Below, piece by piece: positions 10,737 through 21,556 of a stretch of DNA of 64,000 nucleotides. The notes beneath the pieces were generated by a model that made no database searches, was not told the DNA's origin, and worked only from the letters and a program-made list of their open reading frames with translations. A program made the position numbers and the translations under genes. Positions within the stretch are counted from its first letter, which is position 1. Each line of letters begins with the position of its first letter. This DNA comes from Odiellus spinosus (Eukaryota > Arthropoda > Arachnida > Opiliones > Phalangiidae), in NCBI GenBank assembly GCA_963920705.1, contig OY987238.1, forward strand, positions 10,410,183 to 10,474,182. The letters are read 5' to 3'.

Positions 10737-10985
10737 TCACGTTATCGTTCGAAAGAAATTGCTCATCGGAGCGTTTTTCCAACAACGGTTGTATAGCGTC
10801 GCTATATCTTTGAAACTCAATTCATCCACCAAACTAAGGCGAATAGAGAAATATATCAAAGGGAAATGTAATCCGACACTGTAGTACATCTCTTGATAAG
10901 CTTTTAATAGCATTCGGCACATAAACCTGTTTAAGAGATCATAGTTTTGGTTCTCCGTCAATCTGGGTTCGGTGACCCAAGGCAT
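10737..10985 (-). CDS. Possible small protein, 82 aa, unrecognised
   Basis: An intact ATG-to-TGA frame of 82 residues with no recognised family. In favour: a balanced composition with three Cys, two Trp and mixed charges (MPWVTEPRLTENQNYDLLNR at the N-terminus, a Phe/Tyr/Leu-rich stretch at about 37-50, KDIATLYNRCWKN near 59-71), and a higher G+C content than the flanks. An in-frame TGA five codons upstream makes this ATG the first possible start in a single exon, with GAGAAA before it. Against: frames this long occur by chance here, no poly(A) signal is evident just downstream, and no splice partners were found. It could also be a fragment of an old transposon gene. Function unknown. Confidence 0.3.
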   Translation of the reverse strand: MPWVTEPRLTENQNYDLLNRFMCRMLLKAYQEMYYSVGLHFPLIYFSIRLSLVDELSFKDIATLYNRCWKNAPMSNFFRTIT

Positions 10986-12962
10986 TTTCTCGATTTTTCA
11001 ACGTTTAATACAGCACCCTTCTCAGTCGATAAAAATTTTGACTCTCGCTTTTTCTGATTAAAAAAGACGAGAACATTTGTTCTGACCCCTGGGGCTTTGT
11101 CTTCGGGTCAATGAGTGACCCTACTGTCAACTGATTTCTAATAATAGAATCTTTTTATCATTTTATTTTTTATTTTTGTCCTCTACTGTCTTTATGGATG
11201 AACACTTCCTCTAGAAAAAAATGGCCCAAAAGTATATTTTTCATCAAATCTCATGCACTCCTTTTTAGGTACTTCTCTCGCTACCAGAGAAGTGTAGGTT
11301 TTTCCATTTTTTTTTATTTGGCTTTAAATTTGGGTCATGAACTCAATTACATTTCATCTAACTTCCACTTTTCTGATTCCAAATATAAGCTTATTTTATT
11401 GGCTAGCATTATAGGTTAAATTCAATATTATATTATCATTTATAATTATAAAATTTTGGACCAGTGAGAGAAGCGAGTACACCTGCTCTTTTTACGCCGA
11501 AGCGAGATTTTTATTTTTATTTATTTCAGCCTAAAAATTTAGTGTAGGTTTTATAAACAAAGTATTTTAAAAAATAACTAAAAAAAAAATTCCCTTTAAA
11601 TATTATAAAATATGAAATATTTTTGAAAACATCACTCTTTTCAAAGATATCTATGCTGTATAAACTTTTCCAAATTGTCAATTACAGTTACGACATTAAC
11701 TAATTTAGATAAATTACAATTTAATTTTAATTCTACTAAATTAATGACAATCACTATATATCGTATGAATAAAATTTTCAGGATTTAATTTTTTTAATAT
11801 CGTCAGCCCATTAAGCTACAATATTAAGGCATCGAATATACCAGCTTTTCGTCATTACTGAAACTCGCTTTATCTTGAATTATCTATGTGAACAATTTTC
11901 CAATTTTAATTGACTGTTCTACTCGTATGAATTCTATCTTGATTTGACATTACATGCAAACTTTGTTATCTCCATTATTACAACTTCGCTAGCGCTGTCA
12001 AAAGCAAATGAATTGACGATATAGAACCGCGGGTCCAACCTATCAGTATTGTAGTTGACTTCAAAAACGTCCAGGGTAATTATCAACCCCTATTATAAAG
12101 CAGTCAAGGCCCCCCTGGAAGCTTCCGAACCCCTTAATGGAGTCTAAAAATGACTTTGAGGCTTTTACAATCGAATTTGGGGGGTTCCTATACCTAACCC
12201 AACCCTCTCACTAGTTTTCTCTCTCTAGCTAGCTCGCTTACTTTTGATCCTCTGAAATTCTCGCGCGTCGGCTAAATGATTTAACTTACGGTATACGACT
12301 CTTTCTCCAAAAACTGCTTTTTAGGGGAAAAGTTTAAGCTGTTGCGGTTTTATGGAAAGGTGAAATTGTAAATTAAAGTGTTACTGACTTGATTTTATAG
12401 GCCTATGTCTGTTATAGTTAATTCCATCTGGAGCTGGCACCAGATGGAAATTTTCGCCAATTTTCTTTATGAAAACGTATCATGGGATAATTGCAAATAT
12501 AGCTTTATGCTTGCTGCCAACTTCAAGTGAAATTCACGAATAGTGAATTTCCTTAAGGGTACCACTTTGTAGTCCACATGCAAATTTAAAATTATTTACA
12601 ATTGTTTAGCATATTTAGCCAATGCTTCATCTTGAACTCCAGTGTGCGACAGTAAAACATTTGTACAGGGGAAAAATCCTAATGCTAATTACCATAGCCC
12701 CTGTAAATGTGTTTTTCCCGTTGTGTTTGTTTTAAAATTTATTTCTTCTTACGAATAATTCCATTTATTTGATAAAGTAATAAGAAGTTTGGAATTTTAA
12801 ACAAATTAGTTTAATTGAACAAGCTTAGGTTTGCAGCGAATTTCCTTTGCCAAAATGTATTTGGACAAAGTGTGCAGATTTGTGTTGTCTTGATAATTTG
12901 ATAATTTTCTTAAGGTTTGATTACATAAAGAATCAATCAAAACCAATTTGTAATATTCTTAA
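10986..12962. other. A+T-rich spacer with small palindromes
   Basis: No gene recognised. Small palindromes are present, for example GGGTCAATGAGTGACCC at about 11116-11132 and CCATCTGG...CCAGATGG at 12424-12447. A diverged copy of the CATAGCCCCTGTAAATGTG repeat lies at about 12692-12735, facing an inverted ACATTTGTACAGGGG at about 12658. Confidence 0.5.
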
Positions 12963-13312
12963 AGGGAGAATGCAATCTAACTGTTAGTGATTTTTTTATC
13001 GATTCCTTATTGTTTAAATAGGCTTAATCCACTAGTAAAAAAATTACAAACAAATATTAAACTAGAAATAAATTTAAAACTTAACCGTAAAATAGGCTTA
13101 GCGGGATTCATGGAGATCCGGAATTGCGTCGCGCATAAGGTCTAGCGACCGATCGAACGCGATTGTAACTCTCGTCGAGATCTCGCGTGAACGACGGGCC
13201 TTTGCTTATTGGTCGCTAGACCTTACACGGAGTCAATTCAGGATCTCAATGAATCCCGCTAAGCCTATTGGTGGATTAGGCCTATTTAAACGATAAGGAA
13301 TCGTTAAAAAAT
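12963..13312. mobile_element. TTAA-B foldback element, right end truncated
   Basis: The left terminus is intact: TTAA (12959-12962), then AGGGAGAATGCAATC, TTTTTATCGATTCCTTATTG and TAGGCTTAGCGGGATTCATG. The right arm mirrors it (TGAATCCCGCTAAGCCTATT, GGATTAGGCCTATTTAAACG), but the terminal CATTCTCCCT is gone. The core is unusually CpG-rich and has its own inverted pair, AAGGTCTAGCGACC / GGTCGCTAGACCTT. Confidence 0.85.
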
Positions 13313-14220
13313 CTGTAGTAGGCCTCAAAATATTCATTAATTGAAAATGAGCCAATTTTAAATATAGAAAACATTCAAACTTTCATTTTAGAAGCTTTTC
13401 ATAAATAATTTTAATTTTATTAAAATTCGAAGTACCTAGGCATAACGGAGGCCTTTATATTTTATTGAAAGTTTAAGCCAATAAAAATAAATTTTGTATA
13501 TTAACTTTAATCTCGTGGTATACTTTCGCGCTAAAATATATATGTCCACGGCTCATAAATTCCGTTCCTTGGCCACCAACATTCTTAATTATTTAAAATT
13601 TTAAAGAGAATTTTTCTGAAACCCGCACGTATACTCGCGGTATTTTCTTTCGTGGGAAGTTTTTGACTTTTGTCTTGAAAAGATGGTGACTACTTTTTCC
13701 TATGAAGTTTTACGTTATGTGTCAATTCGCCATAAGTATTGCCCATTTTGTAAACTATATACTTAGAACTAAAGTAATATAAATCTCTTAAGATGGGAAT
13801 TAATTAAAAATTAAAATTAAAACATATCCCTAAGGAGAGTTCTCGGAATTTCAACTATGTCAATTAAAATTTTATGACTGGTGTATTTTTAAATTTTTAA
13901 GTTTTGCATATTGCTTAAAAAATGGGGTTGCTCTACTCGGAAAGTGCTTGAAAATCGAACTTTTTTTTTTCCAAACATTATTAAAAAAAAAAATACATTT
14001 GAGGTAGATATATCTAGCTTCACTCGACTCGGGCCCTGTCAAATTCAAATTTCCACGTTAAAATCCCATAGATTAAGACCTTTTTGTGCTGCTGAGTTTC
14101 TAACCTAACCCAATCTAACCAACCCAAACACTCTATATTGGAACTTCAGATATAAATTTGAAAATTCCAAATATATTTTTCTCATTATTTTATATTTTTT
14201 CTAAAGTCCGCAGTCTTAAA
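13313..14220. other. A+T-rich spacer with a D65 copy
   Basis: No gene seen. A forward D65 copy spans about 13687-13756 (GACTACTTTTTCCTATGAAG, TTTTACGTTATGTGTCAATT, CATTTTGTAAAC). A run of CTAACC-type words lies near 14100-14125. Confidence 0.5.
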
Positions 14221-14264
14221 GGAAGAATGCAACCTAAGAAAAAATGTTATAGGCCTAATCCAAC

Positions 14265-14303
<39 letters not shown>

Positions 14304-14637
14304 ACAAAACAAATATTAAACTAGAAATAAATTTAAAACTTACCATCAAAATAGGCTTAGCTGGATTCATGGAGATATCCTGAAGGACTAACGACCAATG
14401 ACATTGATCTGTTTCTTATATCGGGAATGCAGGATCTCCATGATCAATGTCATTGGTAGCTAGTCCTTTTAGCTAGTTCAGGATATCTCCATGAATCCAG
14501 CTAAACCAATTTTGATGGCAAGTTTTAAATTTATTTCTAGTTTAATATTTGTTAGTTATTTTTTTTCTGTTGGATTAGGACTATTTAAACGATAAGAAAT
14601 CGATAAAAATCACTTGTTGTTAAGTTGCATTCTCCCT
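14221..14637. mobile_element. TTAA-B foldback element, complete copy
   Basis: A 417-bp element with both ends and TTAA on each side (14217-14220 and 14638-14641), consistent with TTAA-specific insertion as in piggyBac-type transposons. The ends read AGGAAGAATGCAACC and GTTGCATTCTCCCT. The arms run inward through AAATAGGCTTAGCTGGATTC, and the core has an inverted pair around CAATGACATTG / CAATGTCATTGG. The left arm contains a run of about 30 adenines (14271-14300) where other copies have only 7-9. It encodes no protein. Confidence 0.93.
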
Positions 14638-16387
14638 TTAATTAGTCCATAACCATGAAAATTAAGGGGGGTGGATTTTCTCATAGGTTCATTCCCCTTC
14701 TGTAAATGATGTCCCTCTTATGTTTCTGCATTACAAAGTCTATTTCATTTCACACAACCTTTTTAAATCCACTATTTTAGTTTGAAAAACGAATAAAAAT
14801 GAAATATTTGTGTAAACTTGTAATGTACAGAATGTTTTATATAATACTATTGTTCGTTTGAAGCTTGCAAAGTAACTTAAGCTGTAGCGTAGTTATACAA
14901 CATGTTAAATTTCATAGGAAATAAAGTAGTTATAACTATCTACGAACATCTGAATGTTATTACACTTCAAGTATTCTATTCTATTTTTAAATCCGATAGT
15001 TTTTCACAATACAAGCAAGCACGCATCAGGCAAAAGCTTTAAGAAGAGGTTTTTTTTACTTATAGCAAGCGATTTTGTACAATTTACGAATACATCAGAG
15101 CGCGAAACTTAAATCGAAGGAATGTTTATTTTTTTATTTTTCCTTGAACTCGAATAGAACGTTTTATTTCCATGTAGTTTGTCAAAACTACTTTATTTCT
15201 CTATTAGGTCTAACATTACGTATAAATCCGCTTCAACTTTAACTAGTATTCAAACAATACTCGCGTACAAAGTTTTATAATCCATCCATTTTATTTGAGA
15301 CACTGAAGTGAAAGGCAAGGATAAATGAACGCGTGAAATAAAGTCATTATATCGTTGTCTTTTTCTCTCCCCTTTTAAAATCTATTGCTTCTAAAATGGT
15401 GGACGATATATTCGAAGTTTCAAAGCTTTTTCTTTATCTCTACAATGCACAATGCTACTAGAGCTATAACACTAAAGGCCTACGAAAGAAAGGTCGAAAT
15501 TTGATAGTGCGTGTTGAACTTCACACAAGATGAAAGAACTATAGCGCTGTTTACCAGAATACTAGAACTTGTCATGTTTTTCGTTTATGGCGCAGACCAA
15601 TCTTTTTTTAGAACATACCCCTGTCGTTATCTATAAGAGCGCTTTTAGTCTCCAATTTTAAGTTACATGAAAAATTATAGATCAAGCAATGGAATCGACA
15701 TAATACAAGTTATTGAATGATTATCACAATATTTTGTGTTAATATAGGGCTTTAAAAGCTCTTTCTATTTTAATTGAGAAGTATTTAGAGAATAGACTCA
15801 TTAGAGGGAATATAATTCTAGGTTTGAATGTAGCGCGTTGAAAATAAATCGGGGTGGAATGACGACACACATCATCCCCCTTCTCACCCTAACTGGGTTA
15901 CAGTCGGTTTTATTCGTCGATGTATTCCTCTCTTGAATAATTCAATTGCTGGCTGCAGTAACTCTTTGTACTGATAAGTATTGCGTCAGATAACTCTCCA
16001 TACTGTTTTTTATTTACTAAAATTAGTTTTTGGCTATACTTATGTTCGAAATTTTAAATTATACTACCAGTAATGCTAAGGTGGAGTGATACATTATGTT
16101 AAAATGTATTTAGAAAAATTTAGTACATCCGAACGATTCGTATATCGCTTTGTACGTGTTGAAAATTCAAACTGTATATAAATAAGATCTGAAAACATCT
16201 TCTATATATACAAGAATCTTTTCATTCTAGCAATTTAAAGGGAAACTATAGCGATAAAAAAAGAACATTTCTTCGAATTCTAGAAAAATAAAATATTTCA
16301 AATTTGAAACACTAAACCTTTAACTTTTAGGTTTCCATTTCATTTAATTTCCACGAAAATATATTTCCCAATTTTCTTATCCTAATT
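14638..16387. other. A+T-rich spacer with three D65 copies
   Basis: No gene recognised. D65 copies: inverted at about 14888-14945 (TTATACAACATGTTAAATTT), forward at 15186-15270 (ACTACTTTATTTCTC, TAACATTACGTATAAATCCG, ATACTCGCGTA tail), and an inverted half copy at 16078-16110. At 16155-16180 GTACGTGTTGAAAATTCAAA matches a phrase at about 38193-38215. Confidence 0.5.
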
Positions 16388-16538
16388 CCCTCTTCAGACG
16401 ACTCGTAATTAGCCGTGGTTTAATCAGGTTTAATCGAGGTTTGCATAACCTTCTCAGTTCAATATACCCAAGGTTAATTGTGATTAAACCTCGGTTAAAT
16501 CTGATTAAACCGGCTAGTTACGTCTCGTCTGAAAAGGG
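16388..16538. mobile_element. GGTTTAATCAGATTTAACC palindromic element, best copy
   Basis: About 151 bp, almost a full inverted repeat. The left end is CCCTCTTCAGACGA with GTGGTTTAATCAGGTTTAAT; the right end is ATTAAACCGGCTAGTTACG with TCGTCTGAAAAGGG. The central loop is short (about 16445-16470). No target duplication beyond a possible TA is certain. Sisters at 9036 and 43311. Confidence 0.85.
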
Positions 16539-18479
16539 TAATACGAATATTTCGGATAATATTCTAGAATAAGAACGCAGTTTTGAATAAAATTGCGTTC
16601 GAATAATCCTTATTTGATCTTGAATAAAAAAGAGTCTATTTTAAAGCAAGTACGGATAATATTTAATTATAATTTAATAGATCTAAACTTTGAGCACTTT
16701 CTAACAGCAAAATCGTATTCAATAATATAGTTTGAAAAATAAATTCAAAAGCTGTTCCACTTTTAGCTCCAACTTTCCTTTATTTTATTTTTTTTTTTTT
16801 CATGCTGTTTTTGATTTCCGAAGTTTTATTTTATCTTCTATTTTCCCTTTAAGTTCCAAGAAGAAAACTAGAAATTTTTGGCCTCGAAACTACATGCTGG
16901 GAAAAAGGATATCATCCTATAGGCGATAAGTTATAGTACACGATTTTTTTTCTTTTTTACTTTTATATCGGAATCGTAAACATGCCAAAACTGGCCAAAC
17001 CTCGTCGACCATAAAGAACATACATATAGCCATATCGGATAGGGCTTCGCCGATAATTTTTCGCCCTATAGCCCACTGCTATCCTAAATATGAGCGTGCT
17101 TTGGTACTCGTGCTAGGTTTTAGTGAAGTGTGAAGGTCGCCAGCTTTACTAAAAGCCTTCTTAGTTTGATATTACCCAAACCCCATGATACTAGTAACCA
17201 TTACTAATATAAACAAGATAGGTAATTATGAATACAGGGGTCGTTTACTAGGGTTTTGTCAGGAGCTTCGACTACATCGATATACTTCGATGCTATTAGC
17301 GATCAAAAGATATGTCAAAACTGTGTGGCGAACGTCACAACTTCGTTAACATATCACCTTTTCCCTATGATAACTTTTAGGGTTATTTTTATTTATTACT
17401 TTCTACTTAAATATATTTTTAATTTTTCTCATCCGAGCGTTTAATTTGTGTAATTTTCTAAGATAAAGCCATGGTTTTGATTTAAAACGGATGATAATTT
17501 ATATATTTTATCTTCATATACATCAAATGAAAAGTAAGAGCCTACAGATGATTCTCGCGCTTTTTGTCACGCGATAAGGTCGCTTTCGGGCTGTCTTTTT
17601 CGTAAAAGTACTTGATCCGTGAAGTCTTAGCTTACGTATGAAAATTATCGTTAATTACGTACCAGAAATAAACTACGTCATATAACGGAAAAAAATTGCG
17701 GAAAATATTTGGGAAAATAGGAGAATTTTTATATCATTTTATAGTTTAGCTCTCAAAAAATGGTGGAAAACCTTTAAAATCGTGTAGTTTTCCTTACCAC
17801 CTTATAGCATCGACTAGAATCTTACGTAAACCGCTAGAAAGTATTTCTTTTCAAATACCTTTTCCCATAACTTTGTCTAAATAACCTTCGCCCCGTTTGA
17901 AAGCCAGGAAATGGAAAGAACGAGCGAAAAACCTTTTTTATTTCCTTTCGTATTCCTGGGATTTTTTTCCCCCGAAAACCTCAAGGGTCTTATATCTAAG
18001 GTTTTTGCTCAAATCAAGATTTTTCTTATTCTGATATAAATGAAATATGAATTTTATTCGAGAAAAGGAACGGTCGGCTATTAAAATACAACTATAGCAA
18101 CACTCGGGAAACGAATTTGTCTTTTTCAGAAGCGAAAGCTAAAACGATTTGTAAAAAAAATCTCTCCCGTTGAAATTCTCGGATCGCGAAGACGGGTTTT
18201 TTGAACGTTTTAAAGTCTTGTTCATATATAAATACCGAAATTTTGAACTGTTTTGAAATTTATAATCGAAGTTCGTATATTTTTAATAGTTGGATTAAGC
18301 CCCGTTTTTAATCAACGTTTTCAAGCTTTTTCTTTCGCTTTTCCAAGAGATATCCAAAGAGATATCTCACTTTGAAGCCTGTTAACGTGGGTTAAACAAT
18401 TGATTTAATAAGCTTCTTCTTTGATTTGACGCAAAAGCTTGATTTTTAATCAAAAAAAGGTTGATTGAATTATATTCTG
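16539..18479. other. A+T-rich spacer with repeat fragments
   Basis: No gene recognised. At about 16735-16785, AAATTCAAAAGCTGTTCCAC plus TTTTAGCTCC is the right end of a TTAA-A element. At 17536-17665 lies a copy of another dispersed repeat (GCCTACAGATGATTCTCGC, GATAAGGTCGCTTTCG, GTCTTTTTCGTAAAAGTACT), which recurs at 30268-30340 and, inverted, at 53770-53880. Confidence 0.5.
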
Positions 18480-18940
18480 ATTTTATCCGTTAACTTAAAA
18501 ATATAATTTTCTTTCGATGATAATTTCAATTAATACTTGTATCCGCTTTTATCCGAAAATGGCCTTATCCTAAGGTAATTTCAAGTAATATTTATATCCG
18601 CTTTTATCCGAAAATGGCCTTATCCTAGAATATTTTCCAAATTATACGCACTCATAATATTATTTAAAATCTATTTTCGTGAAAAATAATAAATAAAAAT
18701 TAAACCTTAAAGTTTGATTTTATTTATTATTTATATTTTAACACGAATTATAAGAAATATAAATTTACTAATTTTCCATGTTATGTTTGAATACAATTAG
18801 TATCTTGTTTATAGATAAAAATCTAAACTTTTATTCGCATAAAACGCTATACCTTATATTATCTAAATAAATAATTTCCAAACAAAAATTAATCCGAAAA
18901 TATCTAAAAAATAATGAGTACCAGATTCCAAGCACTTCTT
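18480..18940. mobile_element. TA-1 element remnant with an internal duplication
   Basis: Diverged interior of a GAGCTCGGAATT-family element: TTTTATCCGAAAATGGCC, ATCTATTTTCGTGAAAAATA and ATTAATCCGAAAATATC follow the same order as in 19362-19906 read inverted. A block of about 60 bp (GCTTTTATCCGAAAATGGCC with its flanks) occurs twice in a row at about 18525-18630. Termini are not identifiable. Confidence 0.6.
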
Positions 18941-19361
18941 AAAGTTCTAAACATATTGCAAACTAGTCGCAAAACAGGAAAAAAAAAAAAAAAAAACTGC
19001 AGTGTGAACATAAGCGGGAGTTTTTTTTTAGTTTTTGATAAATGATTCTTTCAATTTTAAACAAATTTTGGAAACATTTTTTTTGAAAGGTTTTCGTAAT
19101 TGTTTCGTTGTAGGAAAAAAATCGAGAAAGATATTCAAGATTATATTTCAGAAAATCGTAAAACTGTCCCAATAAACATTTAAAAAAATATTCCAACTAA
19201 AGTTAAATTATCTTTTCAATTCAACTATCAATAAACTTAATTTATTTTATAAATTATGATTTAAAAATGGCTGCAGTCAGCTTATGCGTCGATATTCTAC
19301 GCAATGAAGTAAAAATTTATATACTATAAAAAGTTTTAATAAATCAATTACGAATTATTTA

Positions 19362-19906
19362 GAGCTCGGAATTGGATATCCCTTATCTTCTGTTATTCGT
19401 ATATTTTCAGATATTTTATTTTCGGATAAATTGTTTCTACCTAAAAAATGAAATTTATATATTCGTATAATTGTTAAATGTATCAGTTTACCCGAAGATA
19501 AGCATTTGGCGCTTTATCTACGAACAAATTACTCGTATTCAAACGTATAACGATGGATAAGAAAATTCGCATTTCCTGAATTAGTCTAAAATAAGAAAAA
19601 TATTTCAAATTGACATTTAATTTGAAGAATATAAATAAAACAACGGAACTATGATTTTAAATCATCTTTTTATTCATTATTTTTCACGAAAATAAATTTT
19701 GAATTTTTTTATCCGAACGTATAACGCGGATAATATTCTAAAATAAGGCCATTTTTAGATAAAAACGAATATGGATTACGTTTTTTACTTTATCTTCGAA
19801 TAAGTTAACTCGAATAAAAATAGTATATTTTTAATCAAACAGATAATATAAATCAGAATTTAGTAGATTTTTTCTAATTAATAAAAAATATTCCAATTCC
19901 GAGCTG
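19362..19906. mobile_element. TA-1 MITE (GAGCTCGGAATT ends), copy 1
   Basis: A 545-bp non-autonomous element flanked by TA on both sides. The ends read GAGCTCGGAATTGGATAT and CAATTCCGAGCTG. The arms are long imperfect inverted repeats: ATTTTCGGATAAATTG, GATAAGCATTTGGCGCTTTA and AAAATGGCC/GGCCATTTTT motifs recur in mirrored order. A TA target fits Tc1/mariner-type mobilisation (inference). It has no transposase frame. Confidence 0.88.
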
Positions 19907-21271
19907 TAGAATTATTAAATAGTCACGACTTTGGCTACCATATACAGTTTTTAAAACTGTTCTTCAAGAACCAAAATAATATTTTCGGGACTCTTTTTAG
20001 TTTCAAAAAGTAATTAATTTATATATAGGCATAATAATTAAAATTAAACTTACTTATTTGAATAATTTCGGGCAAGGCTTCTACCGAAGTCCAAGTTAAA
20101 AACACGAGTATCTCAATTAAATTCGATAAACGAGCCATAAGTATCGGCGTGTATTTGTCAAAAACACATTGATGACGCGAAACAATCATTGCGACACAGA
20201 AATAACAACCTCATTTCTCCGTCGATTTTTATATTTAATTAATTTATTAATTATAAATATTATATTAATTATTAATAACAATTAACATCATTTCAATCCA
20301 CGTATAAGCGTCACTTTATTATTGAAAAAGCTATTAAAAATTCATTCATTTTTATCAATTAACTTTTTTTAAATATTATTATTGATTAATTGTATAATTA
20401 GTTAGTTAATTAATAAAATTCGATACACGACTATTAATTGTAGTTAAGAGAAACCGTATACAGGATAGCTATCCCCGGCCCGATTGAAGTTTATAATTTT
20501 CACGGAGCATTAGTAAAGAGACTATAGAGAAGACCAAGCGAAACTAAAAGACGTTCTCTCGGAGTTTTGGTGGGAAATCGGACTTCTTCGCTATACCCCC
20601 GTCTACTACACGTGCTAGAGTTGAATAGCGAGTGAAGCGCGTGCGCCGTACTAGTCTTATTGATCAGGAAAGTTGCGGGGATAGCTTTATGTTCAACCCC
20701 CATGATCCCCCTGATTTTTTTTTTGTTTCATCCTTCTTTTTCTCCAAGACTTCTTAACCGCCCCTTCATTTTCTCTAAGTTTTCTTGGGACGCCGTTATA
20801 TATACGTTTTAAAGTGACAGTCACAAACATTTTACAATCATAAGATGTTATATGACTATTTAGTCCTATCAATTTTATTCAAATGAACGCTTAAAAAGTG
20901 TCCAATAATTGTTTTAAAATTATCAAATTAGTCTTTTAAAGATGCATGCTAACTCCAAAAACAAATGAAACTCTCTTTAAAGGGATCTTTAATACCAGTT
21001 TTATGTCTGTCAGTATTGATTTTAAAGCATCTGCGAATTATCTTTGGTAACGAAGGGATGAATAGGAAGGACTAAAGTAGTATATTGATAGTTGGATAAA
21101 CATCGAAGAAGGATGATTAAATCCAGAGAATGGGCCAAAACTGTTTAAAAATAATTAAAACTTGTATGGAAGGAAAGTTTTTGGAAGTCTTCTAATTAAG
21201 ATCTCTTTCTCTGAGCCTTAAACTTAAAGAGACCACGACATGGAATTGAAATGACGCTTGAACAAATTTAG
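19907..21271. other. Spacer with a possible small foldback
   Basis: Mostly A+T-rich. A G+C-richer patch at about 20464-20705 is bounded by AGCTATCCCCG and CGGGGATAGCT, a possible 11-bp inverted pair about 200 bp apart that could mark another foldback element. The minus-strand frame inside it (20500-20703) is not recognisable. Confidence 0.4.
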
Positions 21272-21556
21272 CTACGGTCACATTAGCATTTCTTAATCGG
21301 TTTGAAACTGTTAAATCAAATCGTTATTCAAATCGCCAGGAATCGATTTAAGCCTCACGTGTTCACGCATTATCTTTATAAATCGATTTATTGTAGCTTC
21401 ATCTATCTTCTGTTGAAACCGAATCGGTATGAAACTGGTTCCCGAAGCAGTTTCGTGAAATCAAATTAAATAGATTGGAGAAAAGATGGTTTCACGTTCA
21501 CACGACTCCAGGGGCACGTTCAAATCGATTCCAAGGCCTAGTATGAACGCGGCTAT
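21272..21556 (-). mobile_element. TA-2 MITE (GCGTTCATACTAGG ends), inverted copy
   Basis: About 285 bp, inverted relative to the copies at 36209 and 55347. The left end reads CTACGGTCACATTAGC; the right end reads CCAAGGCCTAGTATGAACGC then GGCTATA. The interior shares GAAACCGAATCGGTATGAAA, CTGGTTCCCGAAGCAGTTTC and AATCGATTTATTGTAGCTTC with its sisters. A TA target is likely but not certain. Confidence 0.82.
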
